Assembly (NCBI RefSeq): GCF_018199995.1
Contig: NZ_CP073578.1
Span: 248,001-312,000 of the forward strand
DNA: 64,000 bases
Direction of reading: 5' to 3'
From: Photobacterium sp. GJ3
Lineage (GTDB): Bacteria; Pseudomonadota; Gammaproteobacteria; Enterobacterales; Vibrionaceae
Part shown: piece after piece, positions 19,175-27,489 of the stretch
Numbering within the stretch: position 1 is the first letter of the stretch
Layout of the letters: each line of letters begins with the position of its first letter
The notes under the pieces: model-generated
Seen by the model: the letters and a program-made list of their open reading frames with translations, nothing else
Databases searched by the model: none
Told to the model about the DNA's origin: nothing
Program-made: the position numbers and the translations under genes

Positions 19175-20201
19175 GTGATCTGGCCGGATACGACTGCGGT
19201 CAGTCAAGAGGGGACGCCAGCCGTCGATGGGTGCTGACGGGCATTGCTGCCAGCCTGTTGCTCCATGGCGGCGCGATCGCTGCGTACTGGTGGAAACCTT
19301 CTGTCTCGGTGTTACCTGCGGCACCGGCTGCTGCGCCTATGGTGGTGTCGCTGGTGATGCCACTGGCCTCACCGGATGAAGACCCGAGTGACTTACCGCC
19401 AGCGGAGCAGAAACAGCAGCAGGCACCAGCAAAGCCGGCTGAAATGGCATCACAGCCGGAAGCGCCGCCAAGTAAACCCGTTGCCAAACCCACTCATCAG
19501 GACCGTGTGGCGTTGCCTGTTGCAGCATCGGCATCACCATTTCGTGCGCAAACGGAGCCGACAGAGGCGGCTCTGGTCAAACCCGCCGAGGAATCTCAGG
19601 GACCGGTTCAGGAATCTGTTCAGGGTCCGGTTCAGGATGTACATGACCTCAAGCCGCCGGAAAAATTAACCGAGAAAACTCAGGTGGCCTCATTGAAACA
19701 GCAAGTGAAGCCGCTCCTGGAACCGATTTCGGAATCGGTTCCGGAATCGGTCCCGGAATCGGTTCAAGATCCCGTCCCGGAATCAGCGGAAAGCGCCCGG
19801 ATGGCTGCGACCGCGCAGGCCGCCAGTGCGCCGAAAGGTGTGAAAGCGCCAGAAAAGGCCGAGACAATTGCCGCGCCCATGCAAGGCCAACTGAATCCGC
19901 AGGGGGCGCAGCAAAAGCTGACCTGGCAACGTTTGCTGCATGCTCATCTGGAGCAGCATAAACAATTTCCCCGTCAGGCCAGGCGGTTTGGCCGTCAGGG
20001 CATCCCGGTCGTGGCTTTCACGATGGACCGACGGGCCATGTACTGTCGGTGACACTGGTGAAATCCAGCGGAACCCGCGTGTTAGATAATGAAGCGCAGG
20101 CCATGGTTCGCAGGGCCGAGCCACTGCCGCTGCCACCGGACAGTCTGGAAGGAGAGCGCCTGACTCTGACCGTTCCGGTGAGTTTCAGGCGTCCGGGTTA
20201 A
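19171..20201 (+). pseudogene. tonB: tonB, frameshifted near the C-terminus
   Basis: This TonB protein has an N-terminal helix (WVLTGIAASLLLHGGAIAAYW) and a long Pro/Glu/Lys-rich periplasmic spacer with a run of near-identical PESV units (about 19730-19790). The C-terminal domain begins HLEQHKQFPRQARRFGRQGI. The frame ends early at 20052 (MDRRAMYCR). One missing base near 20028-20033 restores GHVLSVTLVKSSGTRVLDNE and the rest of the TonB C-terminal fold, to a TAA at 20199-20201. Without repair the protein lacks most of the receptor-binding domain and should not energise the receptor. The stop codon overlaps the first base of the 162-bp palindromic repeat. Confidence 0.85.
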
Positions 20202-20362
20202 TACCAATCGCAGTCAATCACTGGTCATTCTAGCTTGTTCAAATGCTTGAGCACTGCGTTAGATTTTTTGATTGTAGAATCACTACATATCTAAAAAATC
20301 TGCCTTGTTCTCAACCATTTTTCCTGCGCTATTTCTGATCACTGACTGACTTTGATTGGTAT
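20201..20362. repeat. 162-bp palindromic MITE-like element, copy 2
   Basis: It is the same length as the copy at 7996-8157, with identical ATACCAATC/GATTGGTAT ends and the same central GTAG-AATCA-CTAC hairpin. Differences are scattered substitutions, for example ACTTATC to ACATATC, with no net length change. It lies exactly at the repaired tonB stop and between convergent genes, where it could also act as a transcription terminator for both. Confidence 0.9.
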
Positions 20363-20407
20363 GATTCGTCCATATGCATCCATTCAGGCAGGCTAGCACC
20401 GACTCCC

Positions 20408-22780
20408 TTACAGCCAGCTGCTCTCGCAGTAGACGAGGTGTGCTTTCGGCTCTGCTGGGAGGGCGACAGCCTTGCCCGCTAAAGCCTGCTGGTATTGCTG
20501 CTGGCGCTGTGAATCTTCAGGTAGCCATTGCTCGGGAAAGTCTGCCTGAAACTGGGCCAGCGTCGTTAGCGCACGCTCGGGATGCCCCAGTTCATAGTGG
20601 GCCCGCGCCGTGTAAATGGCTTCCAGCCGTGTGATTGATCGGCTGGTGCCTTCTGCGAGGGCCGCGGCATAATCCCCCTGTTCTAAATGAATACGCATTT
20701 TACTGTAGCGGACATAGCTCTGGGTCAGCGGCAGATTGAGATCTTTCGCCATGCGTCCAGCCCGTTCCAGATGTTGCATCGCCAGTTCTGTCTGGTGCTG
20801 ATCGGTCGCGATCCAGCCCTGAAATAAGGCAATGTTGGCCTGTAACAGGGGGGAAACGCCTTCTTTTTTCAGCAGTGCCGTAAATGCCTGATCCGCCCGC
20901 GCCAGATGATGTGACTGCTGAGGATGTTTCCCCAACCATTGCAGATCGAGCCCCTGATCCATGGCTGCAAAGGCCAGATAAAATTCACTGTCGAGCAACA
21001 GCCGCTGCGCGCCAAGTTGTTCCGCCAGAGTTCTGGCTTCTGCAAAATAGCCTTCAGCCGCGTCGCCCTGATGGGTCTGCATCAGATAAAACCCCTGATA
21101 GATCAACGCGAGGGCGAGCTCATACGGCTGGCCGAGTTCACGATACAGGGCAATCGCATCACTGAGGGATGATTCACGGATGGGTGGCTCGATCTGATCA
21201 TTCTGGGCAATCGCCAGCAAGGTGGCAGCCTCTCGCGGCCGATCATTGAGCTGGCGGTAAAAGTTCAGCGCCTTGAACAGGCGAACCTGATTGGCTGCTA
21301 AATCATTGCCGGGACTTCTTTCCAGACCCACACTGGCCGGGCGTCCCAGATAAAATTGCTGATCGGCATCCTGTCGCAGCGCCTGTCCGGTGCCCAGAAG
21401 GGCAATCAGCTGTTCGGTCAATCGCTGGTGGCGATTCCAGTCCATCTCATTCCATGCCATCTGAGCCTGTAACTGATATGCCTGAATCAGCAGTTGCGAC
21501 GCATTGGCCTGCGTTGCGGCCCGGACGGCTTCGGCGGTCAGCGCGGCTGCGTTTGAATCCCCGCGACGGTAACTCAGCTCACCGAGCCAGTAATGCTGTG
21601 CGGCAGACAGGGCCGGGTCTTTGTGGCGCTGAGCGTCTGGCAGTGACTGCAGCCGATGTGATGCCTGTTGCCATTGGCCCAGCAGCACCTCCGTGCCTGC
21701 CAGTTGGATCTGCGTCCACAGATTCTCCGGCTCCAGAATGTGGGCCGCTTCAAAATATTTCCGGGCTGCCTGTGCGCCTTGAGTCTGTAGCAATGAGCGC
21801 CCCTGTGCCAGCGTTTGCACCGCGATGGCCGGGGAGGACTGCGGTTTCTCCTGAGGCTGGCCGGGCTGGAGCAGTCGCTGGAGCTGGTGGCTGACCGAAT
21901 GCATGGCCGCGGCCAACTGCGGATAGGTCATGCTGCCCTGCTGCGTTCGGCCATCGGCATAAATGACCTGAAAAGTCAGTACCTGCTGTTTATTGTGCAA
22001 CCGGACACTTGAAAACAGGGCGGCTTCATAACCCCGTTGCCGGAGCAGTGTCCGGATCTGTGCCGGCAGGGCTGGCCAGCTCAGTTCCGCATCCAAGAGC
22101 CAGGCTTTGGCGAGTGCCGGCGGGATCACCGTGAGGGTACTGCTTTGATTGAGCTGTACCGACAGCATGTCCGCGAGCCCGAGCTGTACCCAGTCGAATT
22201 CTGCTTTTCCGGTGTCATTGATCATCGGAAAGACCACCAGCCCGGTACTGTGCCGGGCGGTTTCCTGCTGCGCGTCAGGTGCGGGCAAAGGCCCGGGATG
22301 GTGAACCAGCCAGAAACCGGCGACGAGCAACAGCGCTGCGAAAAGCCCTGAAAGCAGGAGAGGTCTGGAAAAGCGGCGGGCGGGTGCGACAGGCGTCGTC
22401 GCCTGTTTTTCTGCGGGTGGGTGCGCGGGTGGTTGTGTGGCTGGTTCCTGTGGCTCCGGCGCGAGAACCGGGCAGATCCATTGATAACCCCGCTGCGGAA
22501 AAGTGCGGATAAATTGCGGATTCTGAGCACTGTCCCCCAGCGCTTTTCTGAGTTCACGAATGCTCTGCGTCAGAGAATTTTCACGGTATTCACTGTGATC
22601 CCACAGTGCCTCCAGCAGGGTGTCTTTGGCGAGCACCTGATCCGGATGGGTCAGCAAATAGGTCAGGAGCTGGGACACTTTATGGCGCAGATAGGTTTCG
22701 GTCTGACCCGACGGCGTCTGGTGAAGCAGCTGGCCGGTGTCGGCGTCAAACGTAAATGCAGCAAACTGATAGCAGGCCAT
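20408..22780 (-). CDS. CadC/ToxR-type transmembrane regulator with TPR domain
   Basis: This 790-residue one-component regulator has an OmpR/PhoB-type winged helix in the cytoplasm (residues 1-105: LRHKVSQLLTYLLTHPDQVL, NSLTQSIRELRKALGD, TFPQRGYQWICPV). A Pro/Ala/Glu-rich linker leads to one transmembrane helix at 139-159 (RPLLLSGLFAALLLVAGFWL). The long helical periplasmic region contains repeated TPR-like segments such as ARKYFEAAHILEPENLW and AEGYFAEARTLAEQLGA. The architecture is that of CadC/ToxR relatives that sense periplasmic signals. It is divergent from the thiol-redox operon at 23003, with a phased direct-repeat array between them, so that operon and itself are the likely targets. 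The ligand is unknown. Confidence 0.85.
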   Translation of the reverse strand: MACYQFAAFTFDADTGQLLHQTPSGQTETYLRHKVSQLLTYLLTHPDQVLAKDTLLEALWDHSEYRENSLTQSIRELRKALGDSAQNPQFIRTFPQRGYQWICPVLAPEPQEPATQPPAHPPAEKQATTPVAPARRFSRPLLLSGLFAALLLVAGFWLVHHPGPLPAPDAQQETARHSTGLVVFPMINDTGKAEFDWVQLGLADMLSVQLNQSSTLTVIPPALAKAWLLDAELSWPALPAQIRTLLRQRGYEAALFSSVRLHNKQQVLTFQVIYADGRTQQGSMTYPQLAAAMHSVSHQLQRLLQPGQPQEKPQSSPAIAVQTLAQGRSLLQTQGAQAARKYFEAAHILEPENLWTQIQLAGTEVLLGQWQQASHRLQSLPDAQRHKDPALSAAQHYWLGELSYRRGDSNAAALTAEAVRAATQANASQLLIQAYQLQAQMAWNEMDWNRHQRLTEQLIALLGTGQALRQDADQQFYLGRPASVGLERSPGNDLAANQVRLFKALNFYRQLNDRPREAATLLAIAQNDQIEPPIRESSLSDAIALYRELGQPYELALALIYQGFYLMQTHQGDAAEGYFAEARTLAEQLGAQRLLLDSEFYLAFAAMDQGLDLQWLGKHPQQSHHLARADQAFTALLKKEGVSPLLQANIALFQGWIATDQHQTELAMQHLERAGRMAKDLNLPLTQSYVRYSKMRIHLEQGDYAAALAEGTSRSITRLEAIYTARAHYELGHPERALTTLAQFQADFPEQWLPEDSQRQQQYQQALAGKAVALPAEPKAHLVYCESSWL

Positions 22781-22865
22781 AGCGTGTCCGGTTGGGTCTG
22801 AATTTCTGAGGCTTCATTGTACGGACAACCCGCCTGAAATCAATCAGATATGACGAAAAGATATT

Positions 22866-22940
22866 GATTTTAACTCATTGATTTTAGATGTTTTATCTTG
22901 ATTTTATGTCGATTTTACCGCCATTTTAGGTCGATTTGAG
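22866..22940. promoter_or_regulatory. phased GATTTTA direct-repeat array
   Basis: GATTTTA or a close variant begins at 22866, 22880, 22900, 22911, 22922 and 22933. The last four are exactly 11 bp apart. On the other strand this reads TAAAA-N6-TAAAA-N6-TAAAA, resembling the ToxR-type TNAAA direct-repeat boxes and the 11-bp period used by OmpR/PhoB-fold regulators. It lies between the CadC/ToxR-type gene and the ccdA-like operon. Confidence 0.6.
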
Positions 22941-23002
22941 AACGTATTTTCGATTGTCCGATATAACGGTTGCATCTTTCACGACGACGGGTGTGACTTT
23001 CA

Positions 23003-23704
23003 ATGGAAACTGCAATTCAGGCTGCACTGTTTAATCAGCAATTCGGACTATGGATTGTTGGCGCAGTCTTTCTGGCCGGGCTGTTCACCAGCCTGACTCC
23101 CTGTGTTTACCCCATGTTGCCAATCACTGTTTCTGTGGTCGGCAGTCAGGCCAGTGGCCGCAGGCAGTCCTTTCTACTCTCTCTCAGTTATGTGGTGGGC
23201 CTGGCGGTGGTGTATGCCCTGCTGGGCGTACTGGCGGCGACCACAGGCCAATTGTTTGGCGTGGTGGCCACGCATCCGCTCACGCTGCTGCTGATGGGCG
23301 CGTTCTGCTTTGCAATGGCGGCCTGGATGCTGGGGTGGCTTCGTTTGCCCGGATTGTCGCTCAACCTGTCCCTGCCGCGGCTGGTTCGTCATCCGGTGCT
23401 CGGTACGTTTCTGGCCGGTGCCTGTTCGGGGCTGGTGATGGCGCCCTGTACCTCGCCGGTTCTGGGCATGCTGCTGATGTACGTGGCGTCTGCCGGAAAT
23501 GCGTACTGGGCTGCTTTGCTGATGTTTGTGTTCGCGCTGGGCATGAGTGCCCTGCTGGTGCTGGCGGGCACCTTCAGCGGATTGCTGGCTTCACTACCAC
23601 GCTCCGGCCAGTGGATGAACCGGGTGAAATGGCTGATGGCTCTGATGATGGCCGGAGCCGGAACCTTCTTTTTCTTTCAGATCATATCAATGGAGATCAT
23701 ATGA
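23003..23704 (+). CDS. CcdA/DsbD-type transmembrane thiol transporter
   Basis: This 233-residue protein has six predicted membrane helices and corresponds to the transmembrane (beta) domain of DsbD. It carries electrons from cytoplasmic thioredoxin to periplasmic thiol proteins. The two redox cysteines are in the expected motifs: TSLTPCVYPMLPITVSVVG (about residue 33) and MAPCTSPVLGMLL (about residue 149). The periplasmic alpha and gamma domains of full DsbD are missing. The next two genes encode separate thioredoxin-fold proteins that could take their place. Its stop overlaps the next start (ATGA). Confidence 0.88.
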   Translation: METAIQAALFNQQFGLWIVGAVFLAGLFTSLTPCVYPMLPITVSVVGSQASGRRQSFLLSLSYVVGLAVVYALLGVLAATTGQLFGVVATHPLTLLLMGAFCFAMAAWMLGWLRLPGLSLNLSLPRLVRHPVLGTFLAGACSGLVMAPCTSPVLGMLLMYVASAGNAYWAALLMFVFALGMSALLVLAGTFSGLLASLPRSGQWMNRVKWLMALMMAGAGTFFFFQIISMEII

Positions 23705-24204
23705 AAACTTCTGTTTTGATTCACAAAGGCTGGCAAGCCATGGTCATGGCTATGGCATTGTCGCTGCCTGCCGTGCAAGCCGCAGAGACGGCAAAAACGG
23801 CACCCTTGTTTACGGCAACAACGGTGTCGGGTCAGGAATTTAAACTCGCGGATTATCTGGGCAATCAGCCGGTTTATCTTAAATTCTGGGCGACCTGGTG
23901 CAGCTTCTGCAAGGCGGAGATGCCGCATCTGAATACCATCAAAGATGAGTTTGGCGACGAGATAAAAGTGATTTCGGTGAACGTGGGTTTCAATGATTCG
24001 GTGGCCAATGTTCAGCAGTTTTTTCATCAGGAAGGGTATGACATTCCCACCATTTTTGATGCCAATGGGGAGATTACCCAGAAGTATCAGGTCGTGGGCA
24101 CACCGCACCATATTCTGATCGATAAGGACGGAAAAATTGCCTACCGCACTTTTCTGGCGACGGATCAGTTGGATCAGATCATTGAGCAATGGGCTCAGCA
24201 CTGA
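23701..24204 (+). CDS. TlpA/ResA-like periplasmic thioredoxin
   Basis: This 167-residue thioredoxin-fold protein has an N-terminal signal peptide (cleavage near VQA-AET) and the active site WATWCSFC (cysteines at 67 and 70), typical of TlpA/ResA/CcmG-type reductants. The cis-proline region VVGTPHHILIDKDGKI follows. The start at 23701 overlaps the upstream stop by four bases. The open frame continues far upstream inside the ccdA-like gene but has no support there. Likely role: receives electrons from the adjacent CcdA-like protein and reduces periplasmic substrates. Confidence 0.88.
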   Translation: MKTSVLIHKGWQAMVMAMALSLPAVQAAETAKTAPLFTATTVSGQEFKLADYLGNQPVYLKFWATWCSFCKAEMPHLNTIKDEFGDEIKVISVNVGFNDSVANVQQFFHQEGYDIPTIFDANGEITQKYQVVGTPHHILIDKDGKIAYRTFLATDQLDQIIEQWAQH

Positions 24205-24238
24205 AGTGTTCTAAGAACTGAATTGAGAGGATAAATGC

Positions 24239-25231
24239 ATGAAACGAGCAAGTTTTTTATACACATTTTCTGTGCTGGCCTGCCTGCTGACCCCGGCCGT
24301 TGCTCAGGCTGAATCGAGCATGGCCTTGCTGGAACAGCAGAAAACAATCGCGGGCCAGCCGCTCGCGCTGTCTGATCAGACCCGGACGCATCTGGTGTTT
24401 CTGGATATCTGGACCAGTTATACCGGTGCGGGGGCTGAAACCTTTGTCGCTCAGTTACCGGCATCTTTCCTGCAGTCCACACAGCAGATCTGGATCCAGC
24501 CGGAATTTAATGTGACGCGCGCGCAATTACAGGAATTTCAGAGCTATTACCCGCAAGTTGCACCGCTGGTGCTCGATCATCAGCAAGCGCTGCTCAAGCA
24601 GTTCGGCTTGTGGCAAACCCCGGCACATGTGCTGATTGAGCACGGCAAAGTGGTGTTTTCGGGTGGGAATGAGGCTTTACTGGCTTATCTGAATCCAGAA
24701 AAAAAGGCTGAAGCGGCCCCGAAACGGGATGCGGAAACCGATGCATGGAAAGCGATCCGGCCTCCAGTGGATGCTGCTGGCATGACGCGTCAGCCAGCGA
24801 AACAGCCAGCACCTTATGTGGTTCCGCTGGTCGGTGCTGAGGCACCGCGGTTTGAGCGCCAGACCCTCTCTGATCAGACGGTGTCGCTGACGACATTACT
24901 GCAGCAGAACAAAGGCAAGCAACCTGTGTCTCTCGTCTTTGTCGATGCCCTGTGTCCGATGCCGCATTTCCCCGGATGTGAGGAAAAACTGGCAAAGTGG
25001 CAGCAGCAAGTTGAATTGGATCCGTCCCGTCAGTGGGTGGGCGTGATCAGCGGCTATTACATTGATGCCGGCATTGCCGCAGGCTTTGCGGAAAAATTCG
25101 GCCTGACGGCGCCGTTGATCTTTGACACCGACAATGCCCTGTACAAAGCCTATGGCGTCCATGCCACGCCTTATCAGATTGATGTCGGGCCGCAAGGCCG
25201 GATCCAGTATCGTGGCGACCAGCTGCGCTGA
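24239..25231 (+). CDS. double thioredoxin-fold periplasmic protein with an inactive first site
   Basis: This 330-residue secreted protein has a signal peptide ending VAQA at residue 24 and two thioredoxin-like domains joined by a charged linker (about 152-195). In domain 1 the place of WCxxC reads IWTSYTGAG (57-65), with no cysteine. Its later TPAHVLIEHGKVVFSGG keeps the cis-proline loop. Domain 2 has DALCPMPHFPGCEE (C239 and C247, a CX7C pair) and a second cis-Pro loop, ATPYQIDVGPQGRIQYRG. I know no named family with this exact layout. It closes the three-gene redox operon, 34 bases after the TlpA-like gene, so an electron-relay or substrate-binding role is inferred. Confidence 0.75.
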   Translation: MKRASFLYTFSVLACLLTPAVAQAESSMALLEQQKTIAGQPLALSDQTRTHLVFLDIWTSYTGAGAETFVAQLPASFLQSTQQIWIQPEFNVTRAQLQEFQSYYPQVAPLVLDHQQALLKQFGLWQTPAHVLIEHGKVVFSGGNEALLAYLNPEKKAEAAPKRDAETDAWKAIRPPVDAAGMTRQPAKQPAPYVVPLVGAEAPRFERQTLSDQTVSLTTLLQQNKGKQPVSLVFVDALCPMPHFPGCEEKLAKWQQQVELDPSRQWVGVISGYYIDAGIAAGFAEKFGLTAPLIFDTDNALYKAYGVHATPYQIDVGPQGRIQYRGDQLR

Positions 25232-25249
25232 TACCGGTGAGATTGTCCG

Positions 25250-26698
25250 TCAGGGGGAGTGATGAAACAGTGAAGCCAAACGGGCAATCAGCGGCATGAT
25301 CGCTTCGGGCGCTATATTGCCGAATCCGAGCACTGCACCCTGCCAGTCTCTGATGCGGTGGGCCGGGTGTTCGTAGTCACTCAGCGGTCGCAGAATGATC
25401 CCTGCGGCCGCGGCTCGCTCTGTCCAGACGGTCTCGCTGGGGCCGTTCTCCCAGCGGAGGGTGACATGCAGTCCGGCAGGCTGGCTAATCACCTGAATGC
25501 GCGCTCCGAAGCAGGTGCTGATGGCCGCGAGCATTCGCTGGTGTTTTTCGTGATAACGGCGGCGCATTTTTCGGATATGGCGCAACAAATCGCCTTCCTG
25601 AATAAAATCAGCCAGAGCAGCCTGCATCAGCGCCGGGGTGTCGCCAGTCAGCGCATCTTTGATCATCAGACACCGCTCAACCAGCGATTCTGGCACCACC
25701 AGATAACCCAACCGCAGACTGTTAAACATCACTTTGCTGAAGGAGCCGATATAGAGCACCCGGTTGTCATGGCCCATTTGTCCGGCCAGCCCCTGCATGC
25801 TGGTATAAGGCCGGTGCGCAAACTGAAACTCACTGTCGTAGTCATCTTCAATGATCCAGCGTTGTCCCTGCACGGCCCAGTCAATCACGCCCAGCCGCTG
25901 CTCGGTATTCAGCGTGGTGCCCATGGGATACTGATTGCTCGGTGTCAGGTATAACGCTTTGGCGTGGCTGGCGCGAATCGCGGTGACATCCGGGCCTGAC
26001 TGCGCCCGGATGTGCAGTGGTTCCAACGGATAACCCTGCCAGTCGATGACTTTACGCATTTGCGTGTAGCCGGGTTGCTCCATCAGGACGCTGTCGCCAC
26101 GCGTAAGCGTGGAAAGCAATGCCAGCGACAGTGCCTGCTGCGCTCCGGCCGTGATGATGATCCGGCTGGGATCGCAGTGAACGGAACGACTGGTGGCCAG
26201 ATACGCCGACAGCGCCTGACGCAGCTCGGGCAAGCCCTGCAGATCCTGATTGCCCATCAAGGCTTGTCGGCCCGCATGGCGCTGCAGTAATTTCTGCCAT
26301 TTTGCCGCGGGAAAGGCCGCCAGATCCGGCACGCCCGGGGCAAAGGGAAGATTGAGGTCGGTGCGTTTGACGGCAGGCACCGGCTGGCGGCTGTGGCGGT
26401 TTGCGCCAGCGGTGATGAAATGTTCCGGCAGTTCAACCGCTACATAAAACCCGGAGCCCTGACGACTGTCGATATACCCTTCGGCAACCAGCTGTTCATA
26501 AGCCGCCGTGACCGTATTGCGGCTCAGTTTCAGTTCTTGGGCAAGGTGACGTGTTGATGGCAATTTCCCACCCGTTGGCCACAAGTTGCCGACAATTTTG
26601 TCGCGAATCGCGTGAAACAGCCGCTCCTGACGGCTGCCCGTCTGCGTCGCGAGTGTCAGATCACCGATTTCGATCAGCTGTGGGGGAAGATATGACAT
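25250..26698 (-). CDS. MocR/PdxR-family GntR-aminotransferase regulator
   Basis: This 482-residue chimera has a GntR winged helix (residues about 18-85: LFHAIRDKIVGNLWPTGGKL, then LAQELKLSRNTVTAAYEQLV, EGYIDSRQGSGFYV) joined to a fold-type I aminotransferase-like domain. The PLP-lysine region is recognisable as YIGSFSKVMFNSLRLGYLV. Such regulators bind PLP or amino-acid adducts and control vitamin B6 or amino-acid genes. The ATG at 26698 (MSYLPP) is chosen for its GGAG six bases upstream. The frame extends further but crosses the operator. It is divergent from a flavin-reductase-like gene, its likely target. Confidence 0.88.
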   Translation of the reverse strand: MSYLPPQLIEIGDLTLATQTGSRQERLFHAIRDKIVGNLWPTGGKLPSTRHLAQELKLSRNTVTAAYEQLVAEGYIDSRQGSGFYVAVELPEHFITAGANRHSRQPVPAVKRTDLNLPFAPGVPDLAAFPAAKWQKLLQRHAGRQALMGNQDLQGLPELRQALSAYLATSRSVHCDPSRIIITAGAQQALSLALLSTLTRGDSVLMEQPGYTQMRKVIDWQGYPLEPLHIRAQSGPDVTAIRASHAKALYLTPSNQYPMGTTLNTEQRLGVIDWAVQGQRWIIEDDYDSEFQFAHRPYTSMQGLAGQMGHDNRVLYIGSFSKVMFNSLRLGYLVVPESLVERCLMIKDALTGDTPALMQAALADFIQEGDLLRHIRKMRRRYHEKHQRMLAAISTCFGARIQVISQPAGLHVTLRWENGPSETVWTERAAAAGIILRPLSDYEHPAHRIRDWQGAVLGFGNIAPEAIMPLIARLASLFHHSP

Positions 26699-26720
26699 CA
26701 CTGGCTCCATCAATCGTTTA

Positions 26721-26748
26721 AAACTGGTTCTAAAAAATAGACCAGTTT
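26721..26748. promoter_or_regulatory. palindromic operator in the MocR/NimA-like divergent promoter
   Basis: AAACTGGT (26721-26728) and ACCAGTTT (26741-26748) form perfect 8-bp arms around an A/T-rich core, CTAAAAAATAG. It lies between the two divergent starts, where a MocR-type regulator would be expected to bind. Confidence 0.65.
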
Positions 26749-26796
26749 GCCCGTACATTGCCAGCATTATGACTGAGCAGTGGCGCAAGGACGATC

Positions 26797-27453
26797 ATGT
26801 TATCGCATACAGAAAGAACTCAAATCAGGAAGGCAGCACACAAAGCGGTGCAGGAACCTCAGGCGTTGTACGACATTATTGATGAAAGCCTGATGGCGCA
26901 CGTGGCGATCTGCGACGCGCACGGGCCGGTGGTGATTCCCATGCTGGCCTGGCGGGTCGATGAGTACGTTTATATTCACGGCGCGAACAACAGCCGCTTG
27001 ATCCGGCACCTGAAGCAGGCGGAGCAGAGTTGTCTGACCTTTACTTTGTTTGATGGCTGGGTGCTGGCCCGTTCTGCGTTTCATCACAGCGCGCATTATC
27101 GTTCGGCTTTGGTGTTTGGCCCGTTTGAAACCGTTGAAGACAATGCAGAAAAAGACCGGGTCCTGAATCATTTTGTCGAGCAGATTGCCCCCGGTAGAAC
27201 GCAGGATGTCCGGCTTGGCAATGATAAGGAGCTGACTGCGACGTCTGTGTTGCGGATGCCGCTGACCGAAGCCTCGGTGAAAATCAGCAATGGCCCGGTG
27301 CATGATGATCGGGCGGATCTGGCGGTCCCGGCCTGGGCGGGTTTCATCCCGTACCGGACCGTGGTCGGCCCGCTGAAAGCGGCAGCAGATCTGCATGAAT
27401 CTGTGCCAACCCCGGATTACAGTGCAGCGTATGGGTCGCGTTGGGTGAAATAA
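26797..27453 (+). CDS. NimA/PNPOx-like flavin-binding protein
   Basis: This 218-residue protein belongs to the pyridoxamine-phosphate-oxidase-like split-barrel superfamily, in the branch often annotated as nitroimidazole-resistance (NimA-type) flavoproteins. Typical segments are ALYDIIDESLMAHVAICDAH, GPVVIPMLAWRVDEYVYIHG and SALVFGPFETVEDNAEKDRV. The split-barrel flavin-binding core spans about residues 20-150. AAGGA precedes the ATG. Divergence from a MocR/PdxR regulator fits a pyridoxal- or flavin-linked enzyme. The substrate cannot be told from sequence. Confidence 0.8.
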   Translation: MLSHTERTQIRKAAHKAVQEPQALYDIIDESLMAHVAICDAHGPVVIPMLAWRVDEYVYIHGANNSRLIRHLKQAEQSCLTFTLFDGWVLARSAFHHSAHYRSALVFGPFETVEDNAEKDRVLNHFVEQIAPGRTQDVRLGNDKELTATSVLRMPLTEASVKISNGPVHDDRADLAVPAWAGFIPYRTVVGPLKAAADLHESVPTPDYSAAYGSRWVK

Positions 27454-27463
27454 ATCAGACGAA

Positions 27464-27482
27464 GCCCTCCCGGTGGGAGGGC
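27464..27482. terminator. hairpin between convergent genes
   Basis: GCCCTCCC / GGGAGGGC is a perfect 8-bp stem with loop GGT between the convergent NimA-like and BCCT genes. T-runs on either side are poor, so termination is probable but not certain. Confidence 0.55.
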
Positions 27483-27489
27483 GCTGAGA

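Noticed and set aside
23050..23700. Long upstream extension of the TlpA-like gene
   Set aside because: This part overlaps the conserved ccdA-like gene in another frame; the signal peptide starts cleanly at 23701.
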